Source of the DNA: Curvularia sp. ZM96
Taxonomy: Eukaryota; Ascomycota; Dothideomycetes; Pleosporales; Pleosporaceae
NCBI GenBank assembly: GCA_022457065.1
Contig: JAJGBQ010000002.1
Coordinates: forward strand, 2,480,001 to 2,544,000
Reading direction: 5' to 3'
Length of the DNA: 64,000 nucleotides
A program made the translations under genes and the position numbers. Position 1 is the first letter of the stretch; every line of letters begins with the position of its first letter. This document shows positions 55,254 through 64,000 of the stretch, one piece after another. Under the pieces are notes generated by a model. It was given only the letters and a program-made list of their open reading frames with translations, was not told the origin of the DNA and did not search any database.

Positions 55254-57082
55254 ATGAAGGGCCCTATAGACACGACCACTTCCACAGACAGCGTCGATCT
55301 GGCGAATACGCCTGCCGTGAACGAGAAATATGGCACACAAAGGGACGAATCGGACATGGATCGCATGGGCAAAATCCAACAGCTCAAGGTGCGTTTGAAC
55401 GACTTTGCGATAGTTCCATGGGAATCTAACCAGAATCAGCGACAATTCAGGTTCCTGACGATCTACGGTTTTGGTGTAGTCCTTGCTAACACTTGGGAAT
55501 ATGCATTAATGTAAGGTGCCAGTCCACCGATTTGAGGAACAAGCTAACTTGCCTTCGAAGCGGTATTGGAATCTCCCTCTATAATGGAGGGCCCGCTGGC
55601 GGCATATGGATGCTTCTTGTCGTCTGTTCTGGCATGTTTTGTGTTACGCTTTCCTTCGCTGAGATGGTATCCATGTAAGTAACACGCCATTCTGAACAGC
55701 AGCATAGCTCACCAGGTTCAACAGGGCTCCAACGGCTGGTGGGCAATACCATTGGGTCTCCGAACTAGCACCACGAAAGCATCAAAAGTTGATAAGTTAC
55801 ATCGTTGGTAGGTCGCCTCTCCTTCTGAAGCTGGCAATGCGATGCTAAACATGTGTTTTGCTTTTAGGCTGGCTCACCGTCATTGCATGGCAAGTTTACG
55901 TGGCTGGTACTGCTTATGCGGTAGCCCAGCAGATTCAAGCCCTGATTGTACTGAACATGCCATCCTACGTAATCCAGGGCTGGCATGGCACTTTGCTGTC
56001 TATTGCTATCACCATGTCCTCCATCACATGGAACACGCTTCTAGTCAACAAGCTACCCCTCATGGAGGGTGTAGCCCTCTGCCTCCACATCTTTGGATTC
56101 TTCGCCTTCGTCGTGGTGCTATGGGTCATGGGTCCACGCTCCAACGTTCACGATACATGGACCAAGTTCGAAGACCCTAGTGGATGGGGCAATAAAGGAC
56201 TCGCTACTCTGGTTGGTATCCTCGGCCCTTCGCTCACCATCGGCGGATCTGACCTAGCTGTTCACCTGGCTGAGGAGGTCAAGGACGCCGCCTATGTCTC
56301 CCCAAGAGCCATGGTAGCCACGTCTCTGACAAACTACACGTTGGCTTTCATTATGACCGTCACTATGTTCTCGACCTTGGGTACTGATCTGGATTCAGTC
56401 CTTAATACCCCTCTTGGACAGCCCTGGATCCAGATTCTGTCCAACGCGACTCAGTCAAAAGCGGCTACTAACATCATGACAATCATCATCATTCTCATGC
56501 TGCTGTTCTGCTGCATCAACCAGCTGACGGCTGCATCGCGCCAGCTGTGGTCCTTTGCTCGCGACGAAGGTCTCCCATTCGCTGGTTGGCTCTCTCATGT
56601 ATGATAACCCGTCCTACTTGCAGAACTTCAGCTAACACGCTTTTCAGGTGCCTCCGGGCCGGGACATTCCTGTCAACTCAGTGATATTTACCTTCGTATT
56701 CACGGCACTTATATGCCTCATCATCATCGGCTCGCCTATTGCCTTCAACATCATTATCGCTCTAGGAACAGTGAGCGGTTCCATCGGCGATATCACTGTC
56801 ATTTCGTGCATGATAAGGAAGAGACTAGTGGGCGAACCTCTCCTTCCGTCTCGATTTAGTCTTGGCAAAGCGGGCATATTTTTTAACATCGGCGCCGTCT
56901 GTTACACTTCGCTTGCGGTTGTCTTCCTCGCTTTCCCATCAATACCAAATCCCGCGTTGGTCGACATGAACTGGGCCAGTCTCATGTTCGGCGTCCTCAT
57001 CTCATTCGCGATAGTCTACTACTTTATCTTTGGTAGACACAACTACAAGGGCCCAGTCGAGTACGTCAAGAAGACGATGTAG
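55254..57082 (+). CDS. APC-superfamily amino acid / GABA / choline permease
   Basis: Plasma-membrane amine or amino-acid transporter of the fungal ACT group. Six exons: 55254-55388, 55440-55510, 55561-55674, 55725-55807, 55868-56598 and 56648-57082 (522 residues). Splices restore continuous family text: NTWEYALI/GIGISLYNGGPAG, EMVSM/APTAGGQYHWVSE, SYIV/GWLTVIAWQ and GWLSH/VPPGRDIPVN. About twelve hydrophobic helices are present. The first intron (51 nt) is open and a multiple of three, so retention would insert 17 residues; it was spliced because the joined LKRQFRFLTIYGFG matches the family. Typical motifs include GGSDLAVHLAEEVKDA and ASRQLWSFARDEGLPF. It is divergent from a rhodopsin-like membrane protein. 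Substrate is unknown. Confidence 0.88.
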
Positions 57083-57597
57083 AGGGCGGCTCTAGCGCGG
57101 TCAAGGACCTGAGCTATTTCGGAGTATGTGGGGTGATTTTGGTGCTATCACTGTATATATTCAAGATGGATAAACGCTCAGTCATACCACACGACGGTAA
57201 ATAGTCGCTTGCTTAATCTGTTCATACCACTCTCGGAGATATGGGCGTGTTGCCTGACTTTGCTACAGTGAGTTCAACGTGCAGCTCGCCTAAAACCACT
57301 GGGAACTGGTATATAAGCTCAATCTAAAAGTTACTTGTTTCTTGAAACAATTCACTAATAATTTGCATAACTACTATGGATATGAAACGCTGACCCTCAT
57401 TCATGCTTACTCTCTCACGACTAGTAAAACTGGAAAATGACGGCCTGCTTTAAGAGCAGCTGTAGTTGTCATAGTCATATATTACTTACAATGTTGATAG
57501 CTTGTCTTTGTAGGTGTGCTGGTTTCGATTTTCTGGTTTTAACAGTTGTGGGAGAGGCTCACATCAGAATGAACCAGCCAATTCAAGGCGCTCAAAA
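57083..57597. other. Convergent 3' intergenic region
   Basis: 515 bp between the stop codons of the permease and the acyl-CoA dehydrogenase. No coding signal. Confidence 0.5.
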
Positions 57598-59058
57598 TCA
57601 ACTTGGATATGTCGCACTCCAAGGCAAATATCCATCATCTTGGAAGATGCTGTCCAGCTGACGTCTCCTTACCCCAACATTTCCCCCATCAAAGAGGGGA
57701 AGACACGCTGCGTCTTGCAGCAGCTTCGAGAACGGCATATCGTTGGCATACGACTTCCTGTACACGCAAAACCATTAGTCCACATATCATACTTAGAGAA
57801 AGGGAAATAGAGAAGAAAGAAAGAAAACGAAAAGAACAACTTACATGCCCACAACACTCATACACCCTAGCACCACCTGCGTCACCTGCTCACTGCACCA
57901 AATCTTCGCCTCAAGCGCAACCTCCAATCTCGCCTGCCAGCTTGCCGTCGCCTCCTTACTCTCTAGCACACTCATAGCTTTCCATACTAACGCGCGTGCA
58001 GCCTCAATTTTCATCTTCGCATCAATGAGCCGATCGCTGACACTCTGGTGCTCCAAAACGGGTACCTTGCCACCCCGGTACTCCTTCTTGCAAAACGTGA
58101 GTGCAGCTTCGAAGGCGTGGCGCATAACACCAACGCACATTGCGCCTACAATGGCGGCAGACATGCCGAATGTCTTTTCGACTACTTGCGCGCCCTCTCC
58201 TGGCTTGGCTAGCAGGTTCGCGGCGGGGACTCTGAAGTTGGTGAAGCGTGAGTGCGGCCCGTTGACGGACTTGTGGCCTCCTAGGTCTGGGTCGGAGAGG
58301 ACTTGGTAGGCCGACGGTGAGTTGGAGGCAACGTCAGAGCGAGTGACCAGAAGAATGAGGATGTTTGAGGTAGGATCAGAAGCAGGGTCTTGAGGGACAC
58401 CAGGTTTTCCCTGGCGACAGACGATGCATTGAAGGTCGGCGCCACGCTGGTCCCAGCCGCCTGAGTTGGTCGTCCAGAGCTAGATGACGGTAAGTATAAA
58501 GGTATTGAATGGAGGTGGGGATTGGAGTAAGTGCCTCAAATCCATCAAAAGACACACCTTTTCTCCGTTGATTATCCACTCATCTCCTTCTAGGTACGCG
58601 GTAGTCTGCAAGCCTGGTGCTCCTTTCTCCAGCCAATTGGCGGTTCCTTGAGGTTCACTGTGTGCGAAGCTCGCGAGCCTCTCTCCACTCTGCTCTAGAA
58701 ATGGCGTGAGGAATTTCTCATGTTGCTCTTTGCTGCCAGCCAGGATCAAAGGCGTAAGACCTAATCCAGTTCCTAGTATGGTGATAGCAGTACTGGGTTC
58801 TACGGCGTGGAGCTCCTCGATCACAATGGCTGCATCGACAAGACCTCCAGAAGTACCTCCTAAAGGTACGGGAATTTGGCCTTTAATGAGACCGGCGGAA
58901 ACGGCGCTTTGATAAATGGGGAGGGTGGCCTGAAAGCGCTCTGTCTGTGTAGCGAGATTGGAATATAGTGCTGGGGCTGTGGATAAAACGGAGTTCGCAA
59001 AAGCGTGGGCATTAGCCCGGAGTTCCTTTTGTTCGGGTGTCAGAGAAAAGTCTATCAT
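57598..59058 (-). CDS. Acyl-CoA dehydrogenase
   Basis: FAD enzyme that introduces a trans-2 double bond into an acyl-CoA; chain length and cellular site are not readable from sequence. Exons are 58558-59058, 57845-58479 and 57598-57757 with introns of 78 and 87 nt (431 residues, normal for the family). The N-terminal helical domain begins IDFSLTPEQKELRANAHAF. FAD/substrate signature regions are SFAHSEPQGTANW and WIINGEKLWTTNSGGW (across intron 1). The C-terminal helical domain ends with the family text SYANDMPFSKLLQDA and LPLFDGGNVGVRRRQL in exon 3. Without the last intron the frame would end right after VVGM at 57842, so the 3' exon is needed. No peroxisomal SKL-type tail is present: it ends ATYPS. 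Confidence 0.88.
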
Positions 59059-59368
59059 ATTGGTAGCCCTGATTGGTATTCGGACGGATAATTATGTTCT
59101 TCAATCTCCTCCGTGGAAAACTTCGTCGTTGAATATCCATTTATACCATAGGCATTTCAGCTGTCCCACTTGCCACTTCAAGCTAATGCGGTCAGCACTA
59201 TGTATATGTCCAATGGTTGTCAGAGGATTATCTCTTGGCCCGGACGTTTTTCCTAATCAGAGTTGTAGGTGTGAGAGGGAGGAATCAACACGTCGCTTTG
59301 ATGCGAAAGAAATGGGGTATCTCATTGTAAATCTTGGCTAAAGCCCTTATCGCAACACCGGCAAATCA
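59059..59368. other. Short intergenic region
   Basis: 310 bp between the start of the acyl-CoA dehydrogenase and the end of the DASH gene, both on the minus strand. Nothing distinctive seen. Confidence 0.4.
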
Positions 59369-60245
59369 TCACCGCAGACCTGAAATGTCTCTGGACATTG
59401 AATGCACACGATCCTCAAGCTCCTTTTTCTTCTTCTCTAGCTGGCGCGCCTCTTCTTCTTCACGCCGCAAGTCTTCCTCTGTCAAGGGCGCAACTGACTC
59501 TGGCTCATCTTGGGTCTCATCAGTCTCATCCATGTAGTCCTCCCGTGAGCGGTTCAATCTTTCAAGCTGAACTTGCTGCTCTGCTAGCCGCTCTTCATAG
59601 TAGTGTAGCGATGTCGAGACTTGCGCATAACGTTGGCGCAACGCCGCAATCTTGTCGTGTACACCTGGTATTGGACTGGTTCTTATTAGCTCGGTCAAGG
59701 CGAATATTGTCTAGTTTCACTTACTAGACCCCAAGAAGCTTTTCGGCTCCCTCCAACAAAGACTCGACGTCTATTTCATTCTTATTGCCGGGGTTGTACA
59801 TTCTGTAGCCCAAGCCAGAACCCGCACCCCCTCCACCTCCTCTCCTTATCTTCTCCACAAGTTCGTTTCCAAGAACTGCAGCGACAGCTGTATTGCGTCT
59901 AGGCGCTCTTACGGCGTTGGCACCGCCTCCAGATATGCTTGCACCGCCTCCATTAGGATTGAAGATGGTGTTCCGTCTGTTTGTAGATGGGGCTGGCTCT
60001 GCATGCTTTGGAGCTGCTGGCGGCGGAGGAACAGAGAAGAGCGCTCGCTCATGCAGCTCAGTGTCGCGAATCAGACTAGTGATATCATGGTTTTGCAGTA
60101 ACGCGTTGGTGAAGATCTTTGGCGGGGCGAATCTGGGATGCGTTCAGTCGAGCGCCATGGTGCAAGGGCGAGGAACATACGGTAACTCAGCAATCGACGC
60201 TGAGCAAAGTGATATCTGCTCCAAGTACGCGTCAAGAAGTGTCAT
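59369..60245 (-). CDS. SPC34: DASH complex subunit Spc34
   Basis: Subunit of the fungal DASH/Dam1 ring that couples kinetochores to spindle microtubules in mitosis. Exons are 60181-60245, 59725-60132 and 59369-59675; introns 48 and 49 nt (259 residues, typical length). The N terminus MTLLDAYLEQISLCSASIAE joins LPFAPPKIFTNALLQNHDIT, the strongest family signature, across intron 1. The middle is low-complexity (a GGGASISGGGANAV stretch and a six-glycine GGGGGAG loop), with RRNTIF and RRNTAV sites that could suit Aurora-type kinases. The C-terminal third is a long coiled coil rich in Glu and Lys. The gene is divergent from Rpn3 over 244 bp with a forkhead-like site near its start. Confidence 0.9.
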
Positions 60246-60489
60246 GATGTGCAATTCCCAGATATGAAGAGTGTATGCCGGGGAGACGCGGGGTGTAAAC
60301 AAAGGCGGCGGGCAATCGGTGCTCGATAACTATTCCCCGAAGTTCCGCGCTGGCGTCAGTAGCTGGGAGCTCGACCATCAGCTACGCATCAACTCCATCA
60401 ACCCTCGCCCACCACTGCCAACACCCTCCAAGCCCGAGATTCCCTCCGCACCTTCCTCTCCATCCGCAGAAACCACAAGAGCGACCAAC
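60246..60489. promoter_or_regulatory. Bidirectional promoter, Spc34 / Rpn3, with forkhead-like site
   Basis: 244 bp between start codons. GTAAACAAA at 60295-60303 fits the forkhead consensus RYAAACA and lies 50 bp from the Spc34 ATG. Forkhead factors drive G2/M genes in yeasts, so a link with a spindle gene is plausible but unproven. Confidence 0.4.
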
Positions 60490-62220
60490 ATGGCGGACAG
60501 CATGGAAGGCGTCGTCACGGCGGGCGAGGCGCCCCCGAGCGAGAACGTTGAGCAGAAGACGATTGCTGGTAAGTCGCCCAATCCGCACCCTACAGCATGC
60601 CCTTTACCTCGAAATGCCCGTGTACCAACTGCACAACGGCGTGGCCGGTCCGCAAGATGTGTCCGAACCACATGATTGCCACCGAGAGTGCGGCTTGCAA
60701 GTACCTGTATCAGCGGGCTGATCCGACGACGGTAGATATCCGCAGCAACTTTGTCCTTCTGGAGCGCGCTGTGGCTCAGTTCGACACCCGTTTCACCCTT
60801 CGCGCCCTCCGCTCAATATCCTCCCTTCGCAAGAGGCTCACCGACCGCGTCCTATGTTCCGTCGTCATCTTGACATACTCACCCAACAACGCCACTGCCC
60901 GGACTTTCATCGAGTACATCGGCATGGATGGCGAGGCGATACAAAGTGTTGTGTCTCAGTACAAGGAGGAGGTACAAGCCAACAAGAACAGCACCAAAGA
61001 GCCATTGCCCGAGGTGGACGTCTACATAGCCATTCTGATACAGGTACGTCTGCTCCCAGCGAATGGTGGACAGTAGCTGACAAGCGTAGGTGTATCTTTA
61101 CGATCAGAAGGAGTTTGAAGAGGGCGCCGAATTCGCCGAAAAACTGGTAGACAAGATCCGAGAATTGAACAGACGGACACTCGACTCGCTGGCCGCAAAA
61201 GCCTATTTCTACTTCTCGCTCTTCCACGAGGAGATGGATCCCAAGCCCCCGTCCAAGCAATCGCCTGTCATTACCATCCGTGGAAAGTTGCTTGCTGCTC
61301 TCCGAAGCGCCGTCCTCAGGAAAGACCCAGATACACAAGCTTCCGTTACCACGCTCTTGCTCCGAAACTACCTCTCGACCGCCGACATCACACAAGCCGA
61401 TCTGCTTGTCGCACAGACACAATTTCCGCCAAACGCTCCCAATAACCAGGTCGCGAGGTACCTGTACTACCTCGGTCGCATAAGGGCTATCCAGCTGTCC
61501 TACACCGAGGCACACGAGCACTTGACTAGTGCTACCCGCAAGTCGCCATCCGCACCCTGTGCGACTGGCTTCTACCAGGCCTCTATGAAGCTTCTTTGCG
61601 TTGTTGAGCTGCTGATGGGTGACATTCCTGAGCGCGATGTCTTCAGCCAGCCTCGTTTGGAGCGAGCCATGGAGCCCTACTTCCGCCTGGTGCAGGCTGT
61701 TCGTGTAGGTGATCTGCAAGGATTCTTGAAAGTGGTCCAACAATCGTCCTCCGTGTTCCACCGCGACGGCACCTACACGCTCATCCTCCGCCTGCGACAG
61801 AACGTCATTAAGACAGGTATTCGCATGCTGTCGTTGTCCTACTCGCGCATCTCGCTCCGCGACATCTGTATCCGGCTCGGTCTTGAGAGCGAAGAGTCAG
61901 CCGAGTACATTGTTGCAAAGGCCATCCGCGATGGAGTGATTGAGGCGTCCATTGACCACGAAAAGGGCTTTATGCAGACAAAGGTGGCCGGAGACATCTA
62001 CGCAACCCGCGAGCCCGGCGAGGCTTTCCACGAGCGCATTCGCGCATGCTTAACTCTGCACGATGAGTGCGTCAAGGCCATGCGCTACCCCATGAACCAG
62101 CATCGCCTGGAGCTCAAGAACGCCCAGGAGGCGCGCGAGAGGGAGCGCGAGCTGGCCAAGGAGATTCAAGACGGTGACATTGATGAGGACGATGCGGCGG
62201 GGGACTTTGAAGGCTTGTAG
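60490..62220 (+). CDS. RPN3: 26S proteasome regulatory subunit Rpn3
   Basis: Non-ATPase lid subunit of the 19S regulatory particle, acting in ubiquitin-dependent proteolysis in cytosol and nucleus. Exons are 60490-60568, 60736-61043 and 61090-62220; introns 167 and 46 nt (505 residues, normal). The first intron was extended to the acceptor GACGGTAG because it alone keeps phase and yields TIA/DIRSNFVLLERAVAQFDTRF. An earlier acceptor would add a cysteine-rich stretch in the wrong frame. The centre is helical TPR-like repeats; the PCI domain (about 360-470) includes YSRISLRDICIRLGL and AEYIVAKAIRDGVIEASID. The C terminus ends in an acidic tail, DIDEDDAAGDFEGL. Divergent from the DASH subunit. 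Confidence 0.93.
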
Positions 62221-62564
62221 GAGTGTGTACGATAGCCATACTGGGGCGCTTGCAGACACGAGCTAGATCCACATGTAATGACGCATGAATAGAAGAGACT
62301 TGACACGAGGGAAGCCTCGCAAAGACTGACTGTATTCTACAATTGACATTGAGCTGGAGACATGTGACCAAGAGAGCGTCGCTAAGTTTGACAGAGGGGA
62401 CCCATGTTGCACATCGATGCGCGTGCTAAGCCAGTTGCAGCAAGATGCCGTTCCGTGAATTAGTCCCCGCAGCCTGCCCAAGACCCAACGTGCTCTGCCC
62501 CACACCCGTTCTACCGCACGTCACGACTCGAGCGAGTTCCTGATGCTTCCTTGGGAACTACAAC
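62221..62564. other. Short intergenic region
   Basis: 344 bp between Rpn3 and the ankyrin gene, same strand. No motif of note. Confidence 0.4.
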
Positions 62565-63584
62565 ATGCTTGATTGGGGCAACCATGTAGGTTCTGACTTT
62601 CCAATTCCTCCATCTCGGCATACACAGTCCGGTTATGATCTTGTCACTAACGTCAACATCAGGATTGACGTACCCCGGCGTCTCCGGCGCGCCATCCTCC
62701 TGAACGACCTCCCTCTGGTGAAGCGCATCATCCGTAACAACCCCAACTACCTCCGCAACCCAGACTTTGACGATCGCTCCAACACTTCGCTACATCTCGC
62801 CGCAAAGCATGGCTTCACCACGATCTGCGAGTATCTTGTCGATGCGGGCCACGAAGATGGCATGATCAGTCGCAACAACGACTGGGAGACGCCATTGATG
62901 CTCGCTGCCATGGCTGGCAAAGAAGAATGCGGTGTCTACCTCACCAAGCGATTCCCCGAATGTGTGGGCTGGAAGAACAAGGCGGGCTTGGACGCGCTCA
63001 TGTTGGCATGCAAGTCGGGGTCTGGCACCTTGCACTTGATTCCATCATTGATTATGCATGGCACGGACATACTCTCTGCATGCGACAACCAAGGCAATAC
63101 GGCGCTGCATCATGCTTCTGCAGCTGGTGAGCTGAAGGCGCTAAGGATGCTACTACAGTACGGCGCGAATCCAGTGGCGAGCAATAGCTATAGTTGGACG
63201 CCTGTGCACTACAGTGCGACGACTGCGGCGGAAGCATATTTTAAGACATTGATTATCGAGTTTGAGAAGAAGAAGGCCGAGGGGAAGCGCGCAGTTGCGG
63301 AAAGGGAGCGCCAGCGTACGGCTGGCGTGAGATTGGTTACGGATCCTGAAGGGTTGAAAGGCGCAAACGATGCGGCCACGATTTCTGGAAACGAGACCGT
63401 GCGTCCTGCGAGCGACAGTAGGCAGAGAGCAAGAGATGACGCGGCAATTGCGGGGTTGCCAGCCCCAGGCATGGACTGGAGTCCGATAGAAAAGAGGAGA
63501 GCAATGACGCCTACCGAAGGTCGAGGCTGGGGCTTCTCTGCTGATGGCATAAGACCCAGAGCCGACACTGGAGAGTCGATATGA
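62565..63584 (+). CDS. Ankyrin-repeat protein
   Basis: Single open frame of 339 residues with about five ankyrin repeats between residues 40 and 230: LPLVKRIIRNNP, NTSLHLAAKHGFTTICEYLV, ETPLMLAAMAGKEECGVYL, LDALMLACKSGSGTLHLI, NTALHHASAAGELKALRMLL and WTPVHYSATTAAEAYFKTL. A basic helical segment (FEKKKAEGKRAVAERERQR) and a disordered tail with SPIEKRRAMTPTEGRGWGF follow; the SP and TP sites could be phosphorylated by proline-directed kinases. The start is uncertain: residues 1-32 before DVPRRLRRAILLNDLP look unlike the family and may be 5' UTR or include an intron. Partner unknown. Confidence 0.8.
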   Translation: MLDWGNHVGSDFPIPPSRHTQSGYDLVTNVNIRIDVPRRLRRAILLNDLPLVKRIIRNNPNYLRNPDFDDRSNTSLHLAAKHGFTTICEYLVDAGHEDGMISRNNDWETPLMLAAMAGKEECGVYLTKRFPECVGWKNKAGLDALMLACKSGSGTLHLIPSLIMHGTDILSACDNQGNTALHHASAAGELKALRMLLQYGANPVASNSYSWTPVHYSATTAAEAYFKTLIIEFEKKKAEGKRAVAERERQRTAGVRLVTDPEGLKGANDAATISGNETVRPASDSRQRARDDAAIAGLPAPGMDWSPIEKRRAMTPTEGRGWGFSADGIRPRADTGESI

Positions 63585-63936
63585 AACAGCAAAGGTTTGC
63601 CTGTTTTGCCTGTTGTTGGGTGTTTGGCGTCCTTGTATTACCATCTTGTATATTTCAGGGGCTTGAAGGTTATTTTGAACATTATGTAAACCTCTGGCAG
63701 AATACACGGAAGATATTGTTCCCAATCAGATATTGCTTATTATGCTAGATGATTTATACATAACGCCATATACTATGCTATATCCTATGCGTTTCGATGG
63801 ACGCTTTTCCCATACTCCCTTGTTTCCGATTCCAGTTATCTCAACCTTTGCGCTGGGTTGAATCCCGATGTCCAGCTCCCGCTATTTAGAGAAAAAAATC
63901 AAATCCACATGCATGGAATGTGAAGATTTGGTCGGC
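63585..63936. other. Convergent 3' intergenic region
   Basis: 352 bp, AT-rich, between the ankyrin gene and the gene entering from the right. Nothing else seen. Confidence 0.45.
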
Positions 63937-64000
63937 TTAGAATCCTCCAATGCCATCATCGTCGTTGGAGTATTCGCTTCCCTCATCCCACTTCTCATCA
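63937..64000 (-). CDS. C-terminal end of a gene entering from the right edge
   Basis: Reading in from the right edge on the minus strand gives 20 codons to a TAA at 63937-63939. The text is acidic and ends DDDGIGGF, preceded by DEKWDEGSEYSN. Such an acidic Gly-Phe tail looks like a genuine protein end but is too short to name. The orientation is also consistent with the AT-rich convergent gap to its left. Confidence is limited because no splice or domain evidence is available. Confidence 0.4.
   Translation of the reverse strand, partial: DEKWDEGSEYSNDDDGIGGF

Noticed and set aside
60597..60735. Cys-rich extra exon of Rpn3
   Set aside because: The acceptor at 60595 gives the wrong phase; splicing at 60735 restores the family sequence directly.

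Overview
The window is nuclear DNA of a filamentous ascomycete, most likely a Dothideomycete close to the Pleosporales. That placement is inferred from gene content and style, not from a database match. Genes lie on both strands and mostly carry short introns (42-90 nt) with GT..AG ends and CTGAC/CTAAC-type branch points. The content includes fungus-typical genes: a DASH subunit, a Zn2Cys6 factor, two Pth11/rhodopsin-like membrane proteins and a fused MoaA/MoaC gene. I see no tRNA, rRNA, CRISPR array or intact transposon.

Layout. 1-9 kb: condensin subunit 1 (runs off the left edge) divergent from a Cdc7-type kinase, a Zn2Cys6 regulator, and the tRNA dihydrouridine synthase Dus1. 10-22 kb: a small FYVE protein, a long-chain fatty alcohol oxidase, a GNAT acetyltransferase, a membrane-anchored alpha/beta hydrolase with no serine in the nucleophile elbow, and two predicted secreted proteins. 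22-29 kb is the most accessory-looking part: a rhodopsin-like membrane protein, an unusual SDR-NmrA double-Rossmann fusion, and an 82-residue secreted precursor carrying two near-identical four-cysteine peptides, each preceded by Lys-Arg (28518-28901). 29-43 kb: Mss51, a GH95 fucosidase, a PAP2 lipid phosphatase, a molybdopterin gene joining MoaA and MoaC, a repeat-bearing orphan ORF and a membrane-anchored phytase-type phosphatase. 43-57 kb: two APC amino-acid permeases, an SDR, an AAA ATPase head-to-head with a STAND-like protein lacking a P-loop, and a second rhodopsin-like membrane protein. 57-64 kb: acyl-CoA dehydrogenase, the DASH subunit Spc34 divergent from proteasome subunit Rpn3, an ankyrin protein, and the last codons of a gene entering from the right.

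The genes do not form one pathway. Housekeeping pairs (condensin/Cdc7, Spc34/Rpn3) share short bidirectional promoters. The 18-29 kb and 46-55 kb stretches hold secreted, receptor-like and STAND/AAA-like genes of the kind that varies between fungal lineages. The strongest candidate for something undescribed is the tandem KR-flanked cysteine peptide precursor. Its two copies differ at nine synonymous codons but only one amino-acid position, so the mature peptide sequence has been conserved. The second is the MoaA/MoaC gene, where a splice donor splits the codons of the C-terminal Gly-Gly, so splicing could switch between a free GG-ending MoaA and a MoaA-MoaC fusion, as in animal MOCS1.

All exon structures were inferred by eye from reading frames, splice consensus and protein-family continuity. 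No computation or search was run.
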